A stretch of DNA of 64,000 nucleotides, from contig JAZNFA010000007.1 in the NCBI GenBank assembly GCA_045588915.1, positions 4,838-68,837 of the forward strand, written 5' to 3'. The notes under the pieces are model-generated. The model was not told where the DNA came from and did not search any database. It saw only the letters and a program-made list of their open reading frames with translations. This DNA is from RGIG8050 sp045588915. Its GTDB lineage: Bacteria; Bacillota; Clostridia; Christensenellales; UBA1242. The translations under genes were made by a program, and so were the position numbers. This document shows, piece after piece, positions 9,017-18,100 of this stretch (position 1 is the stretch's first letter; every line of letters begins with the position of its first letter).

Positions 9017-9433
9017 ATGGCAGAAGCAAAATCAAATGCACCTATGAAAAAAAAGCCAGTTACTAAGCGTAAACATAAGAAAACGTTAAACGCTAAGGGT
9101 AAGGCTTATATTAATGCATCATTCAATAATACGATTGTTACTTTAACTGACGACCAAGGCAATGTTATTAACTGGGCAAGTGCTGGTGTTGCAGGTTTTA
9201 AAGGTAGTCGTAAATCAACACCTTTTGCAGCTCAAACTACTGCTGAAAAAGCAGCTGCAACTGCAAAAGAGATGGGTTTATTAAAAGTCGATGTTTTTGT
9301 AAAAGGACCTGGTGCTGGTCGTGAAAACGCAATTCGTGCACTTAATCAAGCAGGTTTAGAAGTGTTGTCGATTACCGATACTTCACCAGTTGCGCACAAC
9401 GGTTGTCGACCACCTAAGAGGAGGAGAAAATAA
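9017..9433 (+). CDS. rpsK: 30S ribosomal protein S11
   Basis: 138 residues, platform protein of the small subunit. The core AYINASFNNTIVTLTD, the GFKGSRKSTPFAAQ segment and the C-terminal HNGCRPPKRRRK are intact. A Lys-rich N-terminal extension of about 10 residues precedes the usual KRKHKK start. Shine-Dalgarno AGGAGG lies just upstream of the ATG. Only two bases separate its stop from the rpsD start. Confidence 0.97.
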   Translation: MAEAKSNAPMKKKPVTKRKHKKTLNAKGKAYINASFNNTIVTLTDDQGNVINWASAGVAGFKGSRKSTPFAAQTTAEKAAATAKEMGLLKVDVFVKGPGAGRENAIRALNQAGLEVLSITDTSPVAHNGCRPPKRRRK

Positions 9434-9435
9434 TT

Positions 9436-10056
9436 ATGGCAAAATATACTGGACCAGATTGTCGTCTTTGTCGTCGTGAAGGTTGTAAATTATTCTTAAA
9501 AGGCGAACGTTGTTTATCAGCAAAATGTGCAATGGAAAAACGTCCTGTTGTGCCTGGACAACACGGATTAGCACGTAAAAAGGAAAAGGAGTATGGTACT
9601 CAGTTGCGTGAAAAACAAAAAGTTAAACGCGCATATGGATTGCAAGAAAAACAATTCCACGCTTTATATGAAAAAGCTACAAATAGTAAAGGGCGTACTG
9701 GTGACAATTTATTGTCTTACTTAGAACGTCGTTTAGATAACGTTGTTTATCGTATGGGAATTGCTGACAGTCGTAGTGAAGCTCGTCAATTGGTTTCACA
9801 TGGACATATTACAGTAAATAACCATTCAGTAAATATTCCATCTTATTTGGTTGAAAAAGGCGATATTATTGCAATTAAAGAAACCAAAAAAGATTTAGAA
9901 ATCTTTAAAGTATTAAAAGACCAAAAAATCAGTTTACCAAAATGGTTGGAATTTTCGGGGGCGAAATTATCAGGTAAAATTTTAGAATTACCAACACGTG
10001 AAGATATTGATTTGAACATTCAAGAAAACTTAATTATTGAGCTGTATTCTAAATAA
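9436..10056 (+). CDS. rpsD: 30S ribosomal protein S4
   Basis: 206 residues. Primary 16S-binding protein and, in other Firmicutes, an autorepressor. The N-terminal zinc-finger form is present: cysteines in CRLCRREGCKLFLKGERC. The S4 RNA-binding domain follows (RLDNVVYRMGIADSRSEARQ, HGHITVNN). Located between rpsK and rpoA, the usual clostridial position. The start codon directly follows the rpsK stop, and the purine-rich end of rpsK (GAGGAGGAG) serves as its ribosome-binding site. Confidence 0.97.
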   Translation: MAKYTGPDCRLCRREGCKLFLKGERCLSAKCAMEKRPVVPGQHGLARKKEKEYGTQLREKQKVKRAYGLQEKQFHALYEKATNSKGRTGDNLLSYLERRLDNVVYRMGIADSRSEARQLVSHGHITVNNHSVNIPSYLVEKGDIIAIKETKKDLEIFKVLKDQKISLPKWLEFSGAKLSGKILELPTREDIDLNIQENLIIELYSK

Positions 10057-10084
10057 AATGTAATTTGAAAGGGAGAAAATTATT

Positions 10085-11053
10085 ATGCTAAAAATGGAAT
10101 TAATGAAACCGAAAATTACGGTTAACGAAAGTACCGGAGCAAAAAGTGCGCACTTTATTATTGAACCTTTGGAACGTGGTTACGGAACAACATTAGGAAA
10201 TATGATTCGTCGTGTTTCATTAGGAAACTTGCCAGGTACTGCGGTTACTGCTATTCGTATTAACGGCGTTAATAATGAGTTTTCAACGGTAAAAGGTGTA
10301 GTTGAAGATGTAACTGATATTGTTTTGAATGTTAAGAGCTTAATTTTAAAGGCTTTAACTGATGATTTAAGTTATACAACTACAATGCGTATCAATAAAA
10401 AAACTGCTGGTCCAATTTATGCAAAAGATATTGAACACGATAGTTTGATTGAAATTTGTAATCCGGATTTGGTAATTGCTACATTAGATAGTAATACTGA
10501 ATTCAAAATGGAATTGTCGGTTGCTCGTGGTCGTGGTTACGTTGTTGCTAAGGATCAAAAAGGCGCTCACGATAGTATCGGATATATTGCAGTTGATAGT
10601 CTTTATAGTCCTGTTGTTAAATGCAATTATTTCGTAGAACCAAGCCGTGTTGGTGGTGATATGAACTATGATAAATTAACTGTTGAATTAACCACTAATG
10701 GCAGTGTTGAAGCTAAAGAAGTTGTTGCTTTAGCAGCTAAATTAATTCAAGACCATTTAACTTTATTTATTAACATGGTTGAAAGTATGGCTGGTCATAA
10801 TACTTTCGTAGAAAGTAAAGAAGAAACAGTCGAAAAGATTTTTGAAACTAGTATCGAAGATATGGAACTTTCACCACGTAGTGCAAACTGCTTGAATCGT
10901 GCTAATATTAAAACTATTCGCGATTTGACAAGTAAATCAAGAGAAGATATGTTGCGCGTACGTAATTTAGGTTCCAAGAGTCTTGATGAAATTATTTCTA
11001 AATTGGCAAGTCTTGGCTTGTCATTGCGATCAGAAGAGGAGGGGAACTTTTAA
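10085..11053 (+). CDS. rpoA: RNA polymerase alpha subunit
   Basis: 322 residues. The N-terminal domain (1-235) carries the assembly motifs FIIEPLERGYGTTLGN and RVSLGNLPG. The C-terminal domain (about 250-318) has two helix-hairpin-helix elements (LSPRSANCLNRANI and VRNLGSKSLDEI), the DNA- and activator-binding part. Shine-Dalgarno AAAGGGAG is upstream. The stop TAA shares its last base with the rplQ ATG. An alternative start is the second or third methionine (MELMKP). Confidence 0.97.
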   Translation: MLKMELMKPKITVNESTGAKSAHFIIEPLERGYGTTLGNMIRRVSLGNLPGTAVTAIRINGVNNEFSTVKGVVEDVTDIVLNVKSLILKALTDDLSYTTTMRINKKTAGPIYAKDIEHDSLIEICNPDLVIATLDSNTEFKMELSVARGRGYVVAKDQKGAHDSIGYIAVDSLYSPVVKCNYFVEPSRVGGDMNYDKLTVELTTNGSVEAKEVVALAAKLIQDHLTLFINMVESMAGHNTFVESKEETVEKIFETSIEDMELSPRSANCLNRANIKTIRDLTSKSREDMLRVRNLGSKSLDEIISKLASLGLSLRSEEEGNF

Positions 11054-11562
11054 TGAAACCAGCAAAATTAGGACGCGAAACTTCGCAACATATGGCAATT
11101 TTGCGTAATCAAGTCTCGACTTTGTTTTGGACGGGACGTGTTTCAACAACTTATGCACGTGCAAAGGCAACAGGAGCTTTGGCTGAAAAATATTTAACTT
11201 TAGCTATTAACTCTTATGCTGATACTGTAACTGTTGAAAAAGAATTTACTGATAAAAAAGGTGTAAAGAGTAAACGTAAAGTTTTAATTGACGGACCAAA
11301 AAAATTGGCTGCACGTCGTAAACTTATGGCATCACTTTATGACTTTCAAGAAATTCGCAGTAAAGACGAAAGCAAAAAAAGTTTTGAAAAACGTACACAA
11401 CATATCAATCACCCAATTATTGAAAAAATCTTTAATGAATTAGCACCTAAGTATGCTAAACGTATTAAAGAAACTGGAACTGCTGGTGGTTATACACGTG
11501 TTTTAAAAACTGGCATTCGTAAAGGTGATGATGCGATGACTGCAATTGTTGAATTAGTTTAA
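11053..11562 (+). CDS. rplQ: 50S ribosomal protein L17 (long form)
   Basis: 169 residues against about 115-130 in most bacteria. The N-terminal LGRETSQHMAILRN, the RAKATGALAEKYLTLA helix and the C-terminal GGYTRVLKTG and IRKGDDAMTAIVELV are canonical. The extra length lies in the middle: a charged stretch around residues 60-80 (DKKGVKSKRK) and another around 105-130 (SKDESKKSFEKRTQ). It overlaps rpoA by one base, and its stop overlaps the stop of the convergent veg gene. I have seen similar long L17 forms in some Clostridia, so this is likely lineage-specific rather than an error. Confidence 0.95.
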   Translation: MKPAKLGRETSQHMAILRNQVSTLFWTGRVSTTYARAKATGALAEKYLTLAINSYADTVTVEKEFTDKKGVKSKRKVLIDGPKKLAARRKLMASLYDFQEIRSKDESKKSFEKRTQHINHPIIEKIFNELAPKYAKRIKETGTAGGYTRVLKTGIRKGDDAMTAIVELV

Positions 11563-11813
11563 CAAACTTCTTCAATTTGTACGTCACCACAAAGTACGTC
11601 ATTGTATGAATACGAAAGGCATGGAATTCGTTCTGTGTCTTTTTTATTTGTCTTTAAGCGAACAATAAAGACACTTGGGAAAGTATTTTCAATTATGCCT
11701 GCATATTTTGATATTCGTTTGCGTCCTCGGCAGACGGACATACTGATATTCTTACCTAACATAGAATGTATTTTTGCTTTGATTGCTTCGATTGATTGAG
11801 ATTTTTTGCGCAT
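11559..11813 (-). CDS. veg: Veg family protein
   Basis: About 84 residues from ATG 11813; an in-frame TTG at 11831 would add six. The core LGKNISMSVCRGRKR, AGIIENTFPSVFIVRL and the ending SYSYNDVL match Veg, a small Firmicute protein that in Bacillus subtilis promotes biofilm formation by opposing SinR. Its beta-rich fold resembles a small SH3-like barrel. Whether it has the same role here is unknown, as no SinR is in the window. It converges on rplQ with overlapping stop codons and is divergent from the SipL-like gene, 45 bases away. Confidence 0.85.
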   Translation of the reverse strand: MRKKSQSIEAIKAKIHSMLGKNISMSVCRGRKRISKYAGIIENTFPSVFIVRLKTNKKDTERIPCLSYSYNDVLCGDVQIEEVC

Positions 11814-11858
11814 ACTTTGATTATTTACCAAATATACTTTTATTATAGGGGGAATATT

Positions 11859-13379
11859 ATGGAAGTTTTGATGGAAAACTTAGTTCAACAAAGTTTGGTT
11901 ACTTTAGATAATGTACAATTAAAAATTGAGCAAAAAAATAGTCTACCAGCTAATGCTAAAAAAATTATTGGAGTAACTTGCCAATTGCAAAATCAAAACA
12001 CCAGTATAGATAATAGTGAAGTAATTTTGACAGGTAACATTGTTACTCGTGTTGTGTTTGTTAATGAATTTGATAAATATGATAGTGAAGACGTAATGGA
12101 AACTTTTGAAAAAAAAATTACTGTAAAAAATTATGATGGAATTACTAAAATTTACATCAATGCAGAGTTAATAAACAGTAATTGGCATTTGGCCGAAGAT
12201 AAAATTATTACGGAAAATATTATGTCGGCACATGTACAAGGTGTAAGAGCATATGACCTTCAAATAGTTAGTAATTTAACTGGTGATGTTGAAGTTCAAA
12301 AAATTGAAAAGCAGGTTTTGAGCTTTAATTCAAAGATAAATGAGAAATTTGAAGTTACAGAAAATATTCAGCTTGATGCAACGTGTGAAGGCGTATTAGG
12401 AGTAGATGTAAATCCTAACTTAAAAGATGTATCAATCGAAAATAATAAAGTTTTAATCAAAGGAACAATAAATGTAAATGTTTTAGGTTTGAAAACAACT
12501 GATAATACAAGTGCTCCTTATAATTTTATCCATGAGATTGATTTTGCAAAAAGTATTACGGTTAATGGTATTGCAAGCGAAGATTTAGCTTCTGGAAATT
12601 TAATTATCGACAATGTTCAAATGCGTATTGAAAATAATCAAAAAGGTGCTGTTCTTGCATTAACTTTGAATGTAAGATTTAATGGTGATGTTTATTGTAA
12701 TCATAATTTTAATATGGTTACAGATGCGATTTCTTTTGATAAAGAACTAATGTTTAAAACAACACATCTAAATTACAACGAAATTTTATCCCAAATAAAC
12801 ACATCCATTGATATTGAAAACAATATAAATTTATCTCCTAGCAGTCCTTATATTTCACGTGTTGTTGCCGTGGATGGCGCAAAAATTAATGATTTACACG
12901 TTACTACTTCGGATAGTAAAGTTATCTTAGAAGGTATTTTAGTGGTTAATTTATTGCTTGAAAATGAAGACCATTTGATTACTGGCGAACGTTATGAAGT
13001 ACCTTTTCAAACTTATGTGCGTATTGATACTTTGGATAGGGATTATTTTACAACAGCATCTGTTGTTCCGTTAGTTGTGAATATTAAAGCTCGCCGTGGT
13101 ACAGAATTGTTGGTTGATGCAAAGCTTGGTGTTTGTGTACAGGCAAGTGTGAAAAAGACGATTGAGGTTGTTAGCAGTTTAGAAGAAGGACAACCCAAGG
13201 TTGATGATGGTAGCGCAATTAGAATTTATATTATAGGCGAAAAAGAAAACTTATGGGATTTGGCCAAACGCACAAATCTAAGTTGTGCATCTTTGTTGCA
13301 ACAAAATCCTAATTTAGAAAATGGTTGTACTCCAGGTGAACGCATTGTTGTTTATCGACACGAAAATGTCAGCTTATAA
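11859..13379 (+). CDS. SPOCS-domain (DUF3794) and LysM protein, SipL-like spore coat morphogenetic protein
   Basis: 506 residues from ATG 11859, which has a good Shine-Dalgarno sequence (AGGGGGAAT); upstream in-frame codons are ignored. The body consists of about three repeated beta-rich DUF3794 (SPOCS) units, recognisable by recurring VTGNIVTRVVFV-, KGTINVNVLGL- and EGILVVNLLL-type strands. The C-terminus (about 450-506) is a LysM motif: IYIIGEKENLWDLAKR, then LLQQNPNL and GERIVV. Three SPOCS units plus a terminal LysM is the architecture of Clostridioides difficile SipL, which recruits SpoIVA to the forespore surface. Function in this organism is inferred from architecture. The gene converges on the P-type ATPase gene; their ends abut. 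Confidence 0.75.
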   Translation: MEVLMENLVQQSLVTLDNVQLKIEQKNSLPANAKKIIGVTCQLQNQNTSIDNSEVILTGNIVTRVVFVNEFDKYDSEDVMETFEKKITVKNYDGITKIYINAELINSNWHLAEDKIITENIMSAHVQGVRAYDLQIVSNLTGDVEVQKIEKQVLSFNSKINEKFEVTENIQLDATCEGVLGVDVNPNLKDVSIENNKVLIKGTINVNVLGLKTTDNTSAPYNFIHEIDFAKSITVNGIASEDLASGNLIIDNVQMRIENNQKGAVLALTLNVRFNGDVYCNHNFNMVTDAISFDKELMFKTTHLNYNEILSQINTSIDIENNINLSPSSPYISRVVAVDGAKINDLHVTTSDSKVILEGILVVNLLLENEDHLITGERYEVPFQTYVRIDTLDRDYFTTASVVPLVVNIKARRGTELLVDAKLGVCVQASVKKTIEVVSSLEEGQPKVDDGSAIRIYIIGEKENLWDLAKRTNLSCASLLQQNPNLENGCTPGERIVVYRHENVSL

Positions 13380-15011
13380 TTAAATTTTTAGCGTTAGTGC
13401 ATTTGTGATGGCACTTGCTGAGCTTATTAGTAGTGCAGAAGAAACAACCAAAGAATTGTAAGCAAAAGGAATTAAAAATCCGAGAAGTCCGGTCGTTATC
13501 GGTAGACATAGCACGTTAAATATAGTCGACCAGAATAGCCCACGTTTGACATTGCGTTTAACGTTGCAGTCAATCGTTGTGGTTGTTGTTATGCTTCTGA
13601 ATGGATTATCAGCGATAATAATATCGGCATTTGATAAATTGTTTTCATTATTGTTTAAAACACTAATGTCAGCTTTTTGGAAGGCAGGGGAATCGTTGTT
13701 TGTGTCAATGACAAGAATGCGATAACCTGCTTTTTTTAGTGCGTCTACGTATTGATTTTTTTCGGAAGAAGCGACATTGGTGACAATTTTATCAATACCC
13801 ATTGCTGTGTATTTTGGGGTGTTAATGAGGTTTTCTTCAGTTAACATCACTGTACGAATTCCTTGCTTTTTGAGATTTTGAATTGCTTTAATTGTATCTT
13901 CGGGGATGATTTCTGTTAATGCAATTATACCTAAAAGTTTATCATTAGTAGCGCAAATCAGCGTTATTTTACCTTCTGCATGATATTTGTCTTCTAAAGC
14001 TTTTGCTTTATTGCGATCACCTTGGTGTAAATAAGGTGCAATAAATTTTGCGTCACCAATATAAATTGGGCGATTACCTATGCTTGCTTTTATACATTGT
14101 TCGGATGATTGCTGGAATCCTTCAATTTCTAAATAAACCGATGGGTTGTTGTATGCTTCAAGAATTGCAGTCGCAATCGGCGTATTGTTGTGTCGTTCGA
14201 TGCTGGCATAAAATTGTAAAAGATTTTTGGCAGTTAGGTTGCCTTGTAAAGGTTGTATGTTTGTTATTTTTATTTTAGTTGTAATTATTGTTTTATCAAA
14301 GATGACAAGGTTTATTTTTTGTAGTTGTTCTAATGTATTTTGATTTTGAATGGTTATACCCATTGCTTTTGTTTTTTTATTTATTTTAATGATTGGTAGT
14401 GTGAGAATTAAGCCGAGGCAACAAGGATATGAAAGTAAAAAAACGCCGGTTCCAAAATTGAATGCGAATAGAAAGTTCTTACTGATAATCCACCATCCAA
14501 TGATTGTAATTATACTAACAGCTGTTATTGTAAGATTAAAAATAAGACTTGCTTTTGCGATAAAACGATTTAGTTTTGGATAGCAAGTAAAATTATTTTT
14601 TTGTTGAATGTAATTGTTCAGTGTGGTTAAAGTTATAAGTGTGGAAATTACTTCAAAATATAAAGTAGTAGTAACCGGGTAAATTGCCGATAAGCAAAGG
14701 CAAATAATTCCGTATAAATAACCTAGTAATGAATAAAGAGAAATAAATAAGTCAGCATTTACAGTATGGGTTTTTAAAGATTTAAAGGCGCTAATAAAGA
14801 TGTTGTAGTTAACACCTAAGATAACAGTTGTTATGATAAGGCTAGTGATTAAAAGAGAATATTGATGTTTTGTTTGTATTGTTATAAGTGTGAGAACCAA
14901 TTGTGAGAAACACAAAAGAGCAGATATGACGAGCAAAATAAGTTTGCTTTTTTGTTGCGAAGATTGTTTGCTAAGATATTTTTGTTGTGTGTGTTGATTG
15001 TTAGAGTACAT
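13380..15011 (-). CDS. Degenerate P1B-type (copper-like) P-type ATPase lacking the actuator domain
   Basis: 543 residues. Membrane helices near 25-45, 52-73, 87-108, 115-132, 153-176 and 182-207, and two near the C-terminus, follow the CopA-type layout. The usual CPC in helix 6 reads PCC (196-198). The phosphorylation motif DKTGTLT reads DKTIITT with the aspartate at 239. MLTGDN reads MLTEEN (389-394). GDGxND reads DTNND (436-440). The loop between helices 4 and 5, which should hold the roughly 130-residue actuator domain with TGE, is only about 20 residues long. No N-terminal metal-binding domain is seen. The frame is intact over 1.6 kb, so it is maintained, but normal ion pumping is doubtful. 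No CopZ or CsoR is nearby. Confidence 0.7.
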   Translation of the reverse strand: MYSNNQHTQQKYLSKQSSQQKSKLILLVISALLCFSQLVLTLITIQTKHQYSLLITSLIITTVILGVNYNIFISAFKSLKTHTVNADLFISLYSLLGYLYGIICLCLSAIYPVTTTLYFEVISTLITLTTLNNYIQQKNNFTCYPKLNRFIAKASLIFNLTITAVSIITIIGWWIISKNFLFAFNFGTGVFLLSYPCCLGLILTLPIIKINKKTKAMGITIQNQNTLEQLQKINLVIFDKTIITTKIKITNIQPLQGNLTAKNLLQFYASIERHNNTPIATAILEAYNNPSVYLEIEGFQQSSEQCIKASIGNRPIYIGDAKFIAPYLHQGDRNKAKALEDKYHAEGKITLICATNDKLLGIIALTEIIPEDTIKAIQNLKKQGIRTVMLTEENLINTPKYTAMGIDKIVTNVASSEKNQYVDALKKAGYRILVIDTNNDSPAFQKADISVLNNNENNLSNADIIIADNPFRSITTTTTIDCNVKRNVKRGLFWSTIFNVLCLPITTGLLGFLIPFAYNSLVVSSALLISSASAITNALTLKI

Positions 15012-15072
15012 AATTTGTTATAATACGTTATTTAGTTAGTGTAAAGTTTTTAGATAAAACTACCTTGTAATA

Positions 15073-15101
15073 TTGACAAATTAAGCCTTTTTTGATAATA
15101 T
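15073..15101 (+). promoter_or_regulatory. Strong sigma-A-type promoter of the coiled-coil operon
   Basis: TTGACA (15073-15078), 17-base spacer ending in the extended -10 element TGA, then TAATAT (15096-15101). The transcript would start near 15108, leaving a leader of about 43 bases with the Shine-Dalgarno sequence AAGGGGA. This is the best promoter in the window and drives the 15151-21168 gene cluster. Confidence 0.75.
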
Positions 15102-15150
15102 TGTAATTAATATTTTGGGTAAAAATAAATAAAAATAATAAGGGGAAAAA

Positions 15151-18100
15151 ATGGGAAATTTATTTTCAAATTGGACTTGGTTTAACGAAGATGGCAAACC
15201 TGGCGCATATATGTGGGCTGTTTGCACGATTGTTGCTGTTATTGTTTTTGCAACAATTATTTTTATGATTTATCGTTTATATGGCCGTAATGGTAAAAAG
15301 AATACGAACAACCTTGTTCAAAATAATTATGCCACAAATAACGATGTTCAGGTTATTCAAACTCCGTATGAAAAACGTGAGGACAGCCAATTAGAATTTT
15401 ATGATCCTGAAAAGGCACGTGCTGAAGCTTTGAAAATTGAGCAAGCTGAAGCCGAAAGAAAACGCGAAGAAGAAGCGCGTTTAGAAGCTATGATGAAAGA
15501 AGAAGAACGTAAACGTAAAGACTTGGAAGCAAAGGAACGTGCTTTCGAAGAAAAACGTCAACGTGAAGAAGAAGCTCGTTTGGAACGTGAACGTCAAGCT
15601 GAAGAAAGAATTGCTGAAAAAGAACGTCGCGCTGAAGAACGTATGGCAGAGAGAGAACGTATTCGTGCAGAAAAAGAAGCAGTAAAAAATACAAAAAATG
15701 CTAATGACTTCTTTGCTGATAACGATAATGCTGATGCTTTTAGTTTTGGTGATGATAGCTTCGGTGGTCAAGATGATGCTATTGATTTTTGGAATCAGTC
15801 ACAAAATCCTAATCAAGGTCGACAAAATGAACCCATTATTACACCAATGCCAGCAGCACAAGAAGCAGTTTCAACCGTGGACCCTCGTATGGAAAAACTT
15901 ATGGCTGAGTTGGAAAATCAAAAACAAGCTGAACAAGAACGTTTTGCTGGTTTAATGGCAGAACTTGAAAAACAGAAACAGGAAACAGCTCGTTTACAAG
16001 ATGAATTGCAAGATAAGAAAAAATCTGAAGATTTAATTAGCCAAGCAAAAAAAGAAATGGAACAGATGATAAAAGATAGCCAGGCTAAAATGAAAGATCT
16101 AGAATCTACCGAAAAAACAAATAAGGACGATAAGAACTTATTAGAAGAAATTAAAAATGTATTAGCAGCAGAACGTGAAGCACAAGAATTGCGTTTACGC
16201 GAACAAGAAAACAGTTTAGCGGCTGTGTTAAATGCAATGGAAAACGAACGCCGTGTTAAGGAAGAAAATGCATATAATGCACAACAAGAAGCTAAAAAAG
16301 AAAACGAATTTGTAAAAATGCAAAATCAATACCAAGACGCAATTATGCAAATGCAAGCTAAATTTCAAGAAATGCTAAATGATTCTAATGCACAAAAACA
16401 AACCAATCGTTATGGCACAAATGATACCGAATCGCAAAGTGTTTATCAAATGCAATTAGAACGTGAACGTGCTGAAACGGCAGCTTTGATTGAACAAATG
16501 CAACACGAAGTTGACCGTATGAATGCAGAACGTGAAGCAGAACGTCGTGAATACGAAAAGAAACAAAAAGCCTTAGATGTTACTTTGGCAGAAGCTTTGC
16601 AAACTCAACGTAACGAATTTGAACAAGCACAACAACGTGTCGCAGAAGCAAATGCAGCGAATGTAGAAAAAATCTTACAAGATATTGAAAGACAACGTGC
16701 ACAAGAGCAAGAAATGTTCAATAATATCTTGAACGAATTAGCAGCAGAACGTGAAGACAACAATCAAGCAAAAGCTGCATTAGAACAAATGGTGCGTGAT
16801 AGTGAAGCTCGTATTCAACATTTAGAAAGTCAAGCTTTACCACGTGGTTTGGATGAAGAATCAATTGCTTCATTAAAAGAAGTTTTGGCTACAGAACGTG
16901 AAGAGCAATTGAAACGTATGGAAGAATACAAAAACGAAATTGAAATTTTACGTGAAACAATTACTGCTGAACGTGAACAAAAACAAAATAATGAAGATGA
17001 AGATGCTGGCAACCAAGTAGTTTATACTACACGTGAAACCGAAGTTGATGCTGAGATGAAAGCACGTATGGATGCAATGCAAAACGAAATTCAATATTTA
17101 AATGAATTAAGAGAAGCAGAACGTGCTGAATCTGAAAAACGTCATACTGAATTGTTGGAAAAATTGAACCGTACAATTGTAACTGGTGACAATGCGAAAA
17201 ACCCAGAAACTCAACAAGTTGAACGTGAAAATGTAGAGCGTATTTTAACAACTGAACGTGACCGTCTTGATGATATTATGGCTGAACTAGAAGAAAGTCG
17301 TGAAGATACTAAAAGAGCACAAGCTGCAATGCAACAATTGATTCAAGAAAGTTCGGATTTGATAAATCAATTAAATAATAAAAAAGAAAATCGTGGCATT
17401 GATGAAGAAACAATGGCTGCATTAAAAGAATTGTTAGCTCATGAACGCGATATGCAAGAAAAACGTTTAGTTGAACACGAAGACCGTTTAAATATGGCTG
17501 TTTCAGCAATTGAAGGACAAAATCAGGCAGAGGAACAAAATAAAAATGCAGTAGCTGCTTATGAACAAGTAATTGCTGAAATGCGTGAACAATACGAAAA
17601 TGAATTAAATGCTTTACGTGAAACCATTGCAAATCAAACAGCTATTGAAAAAGCTCAATCAAAAGCATCCAATCAGGATGAAGATGATGAAGGTGGTAAT
17701 GAAGTTCAATTTAACCAATCTAATGGAGTTAATGAAGAAGTATTGGCTCAATTAGAACGTTTGCAACAAAACATCGCTGAAATGGAAGAAAGTAGAAATG
17801 CTGAAAAAGCTCAATTTGAACAACGCTATGGTGAATTAAACAAAGCAATGGAAGATTCATTGAAAGTTCAACGTTTAGAAATGGAGCTGGAAAAAGAACG
17901 TGAAATCAACGAATTAAAAATGCAACAAGCTTTGGAAGCACAACGTCACGAAATTGAAATTGCAAATGAACAAGAATTAGAAGCACAACGCCAAGCTTTA
18001 GAAGCAGCTAAACAAGAGGAACTGGAAGCACAACGTTTAGAGTTGGAAGCGCAACGTCAGGCGTTAGAAGCCGCAAAAGAACAGGAACTTAATGCACAAT

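Noticed and set aside
13380..15011. A simple pseudogene of a copper ATPase
   Set aside because: The reading frame is intact over 543 codons and the actuator deletion is clean and in frame, so I report it as a divergent gene while leaving decay possible.
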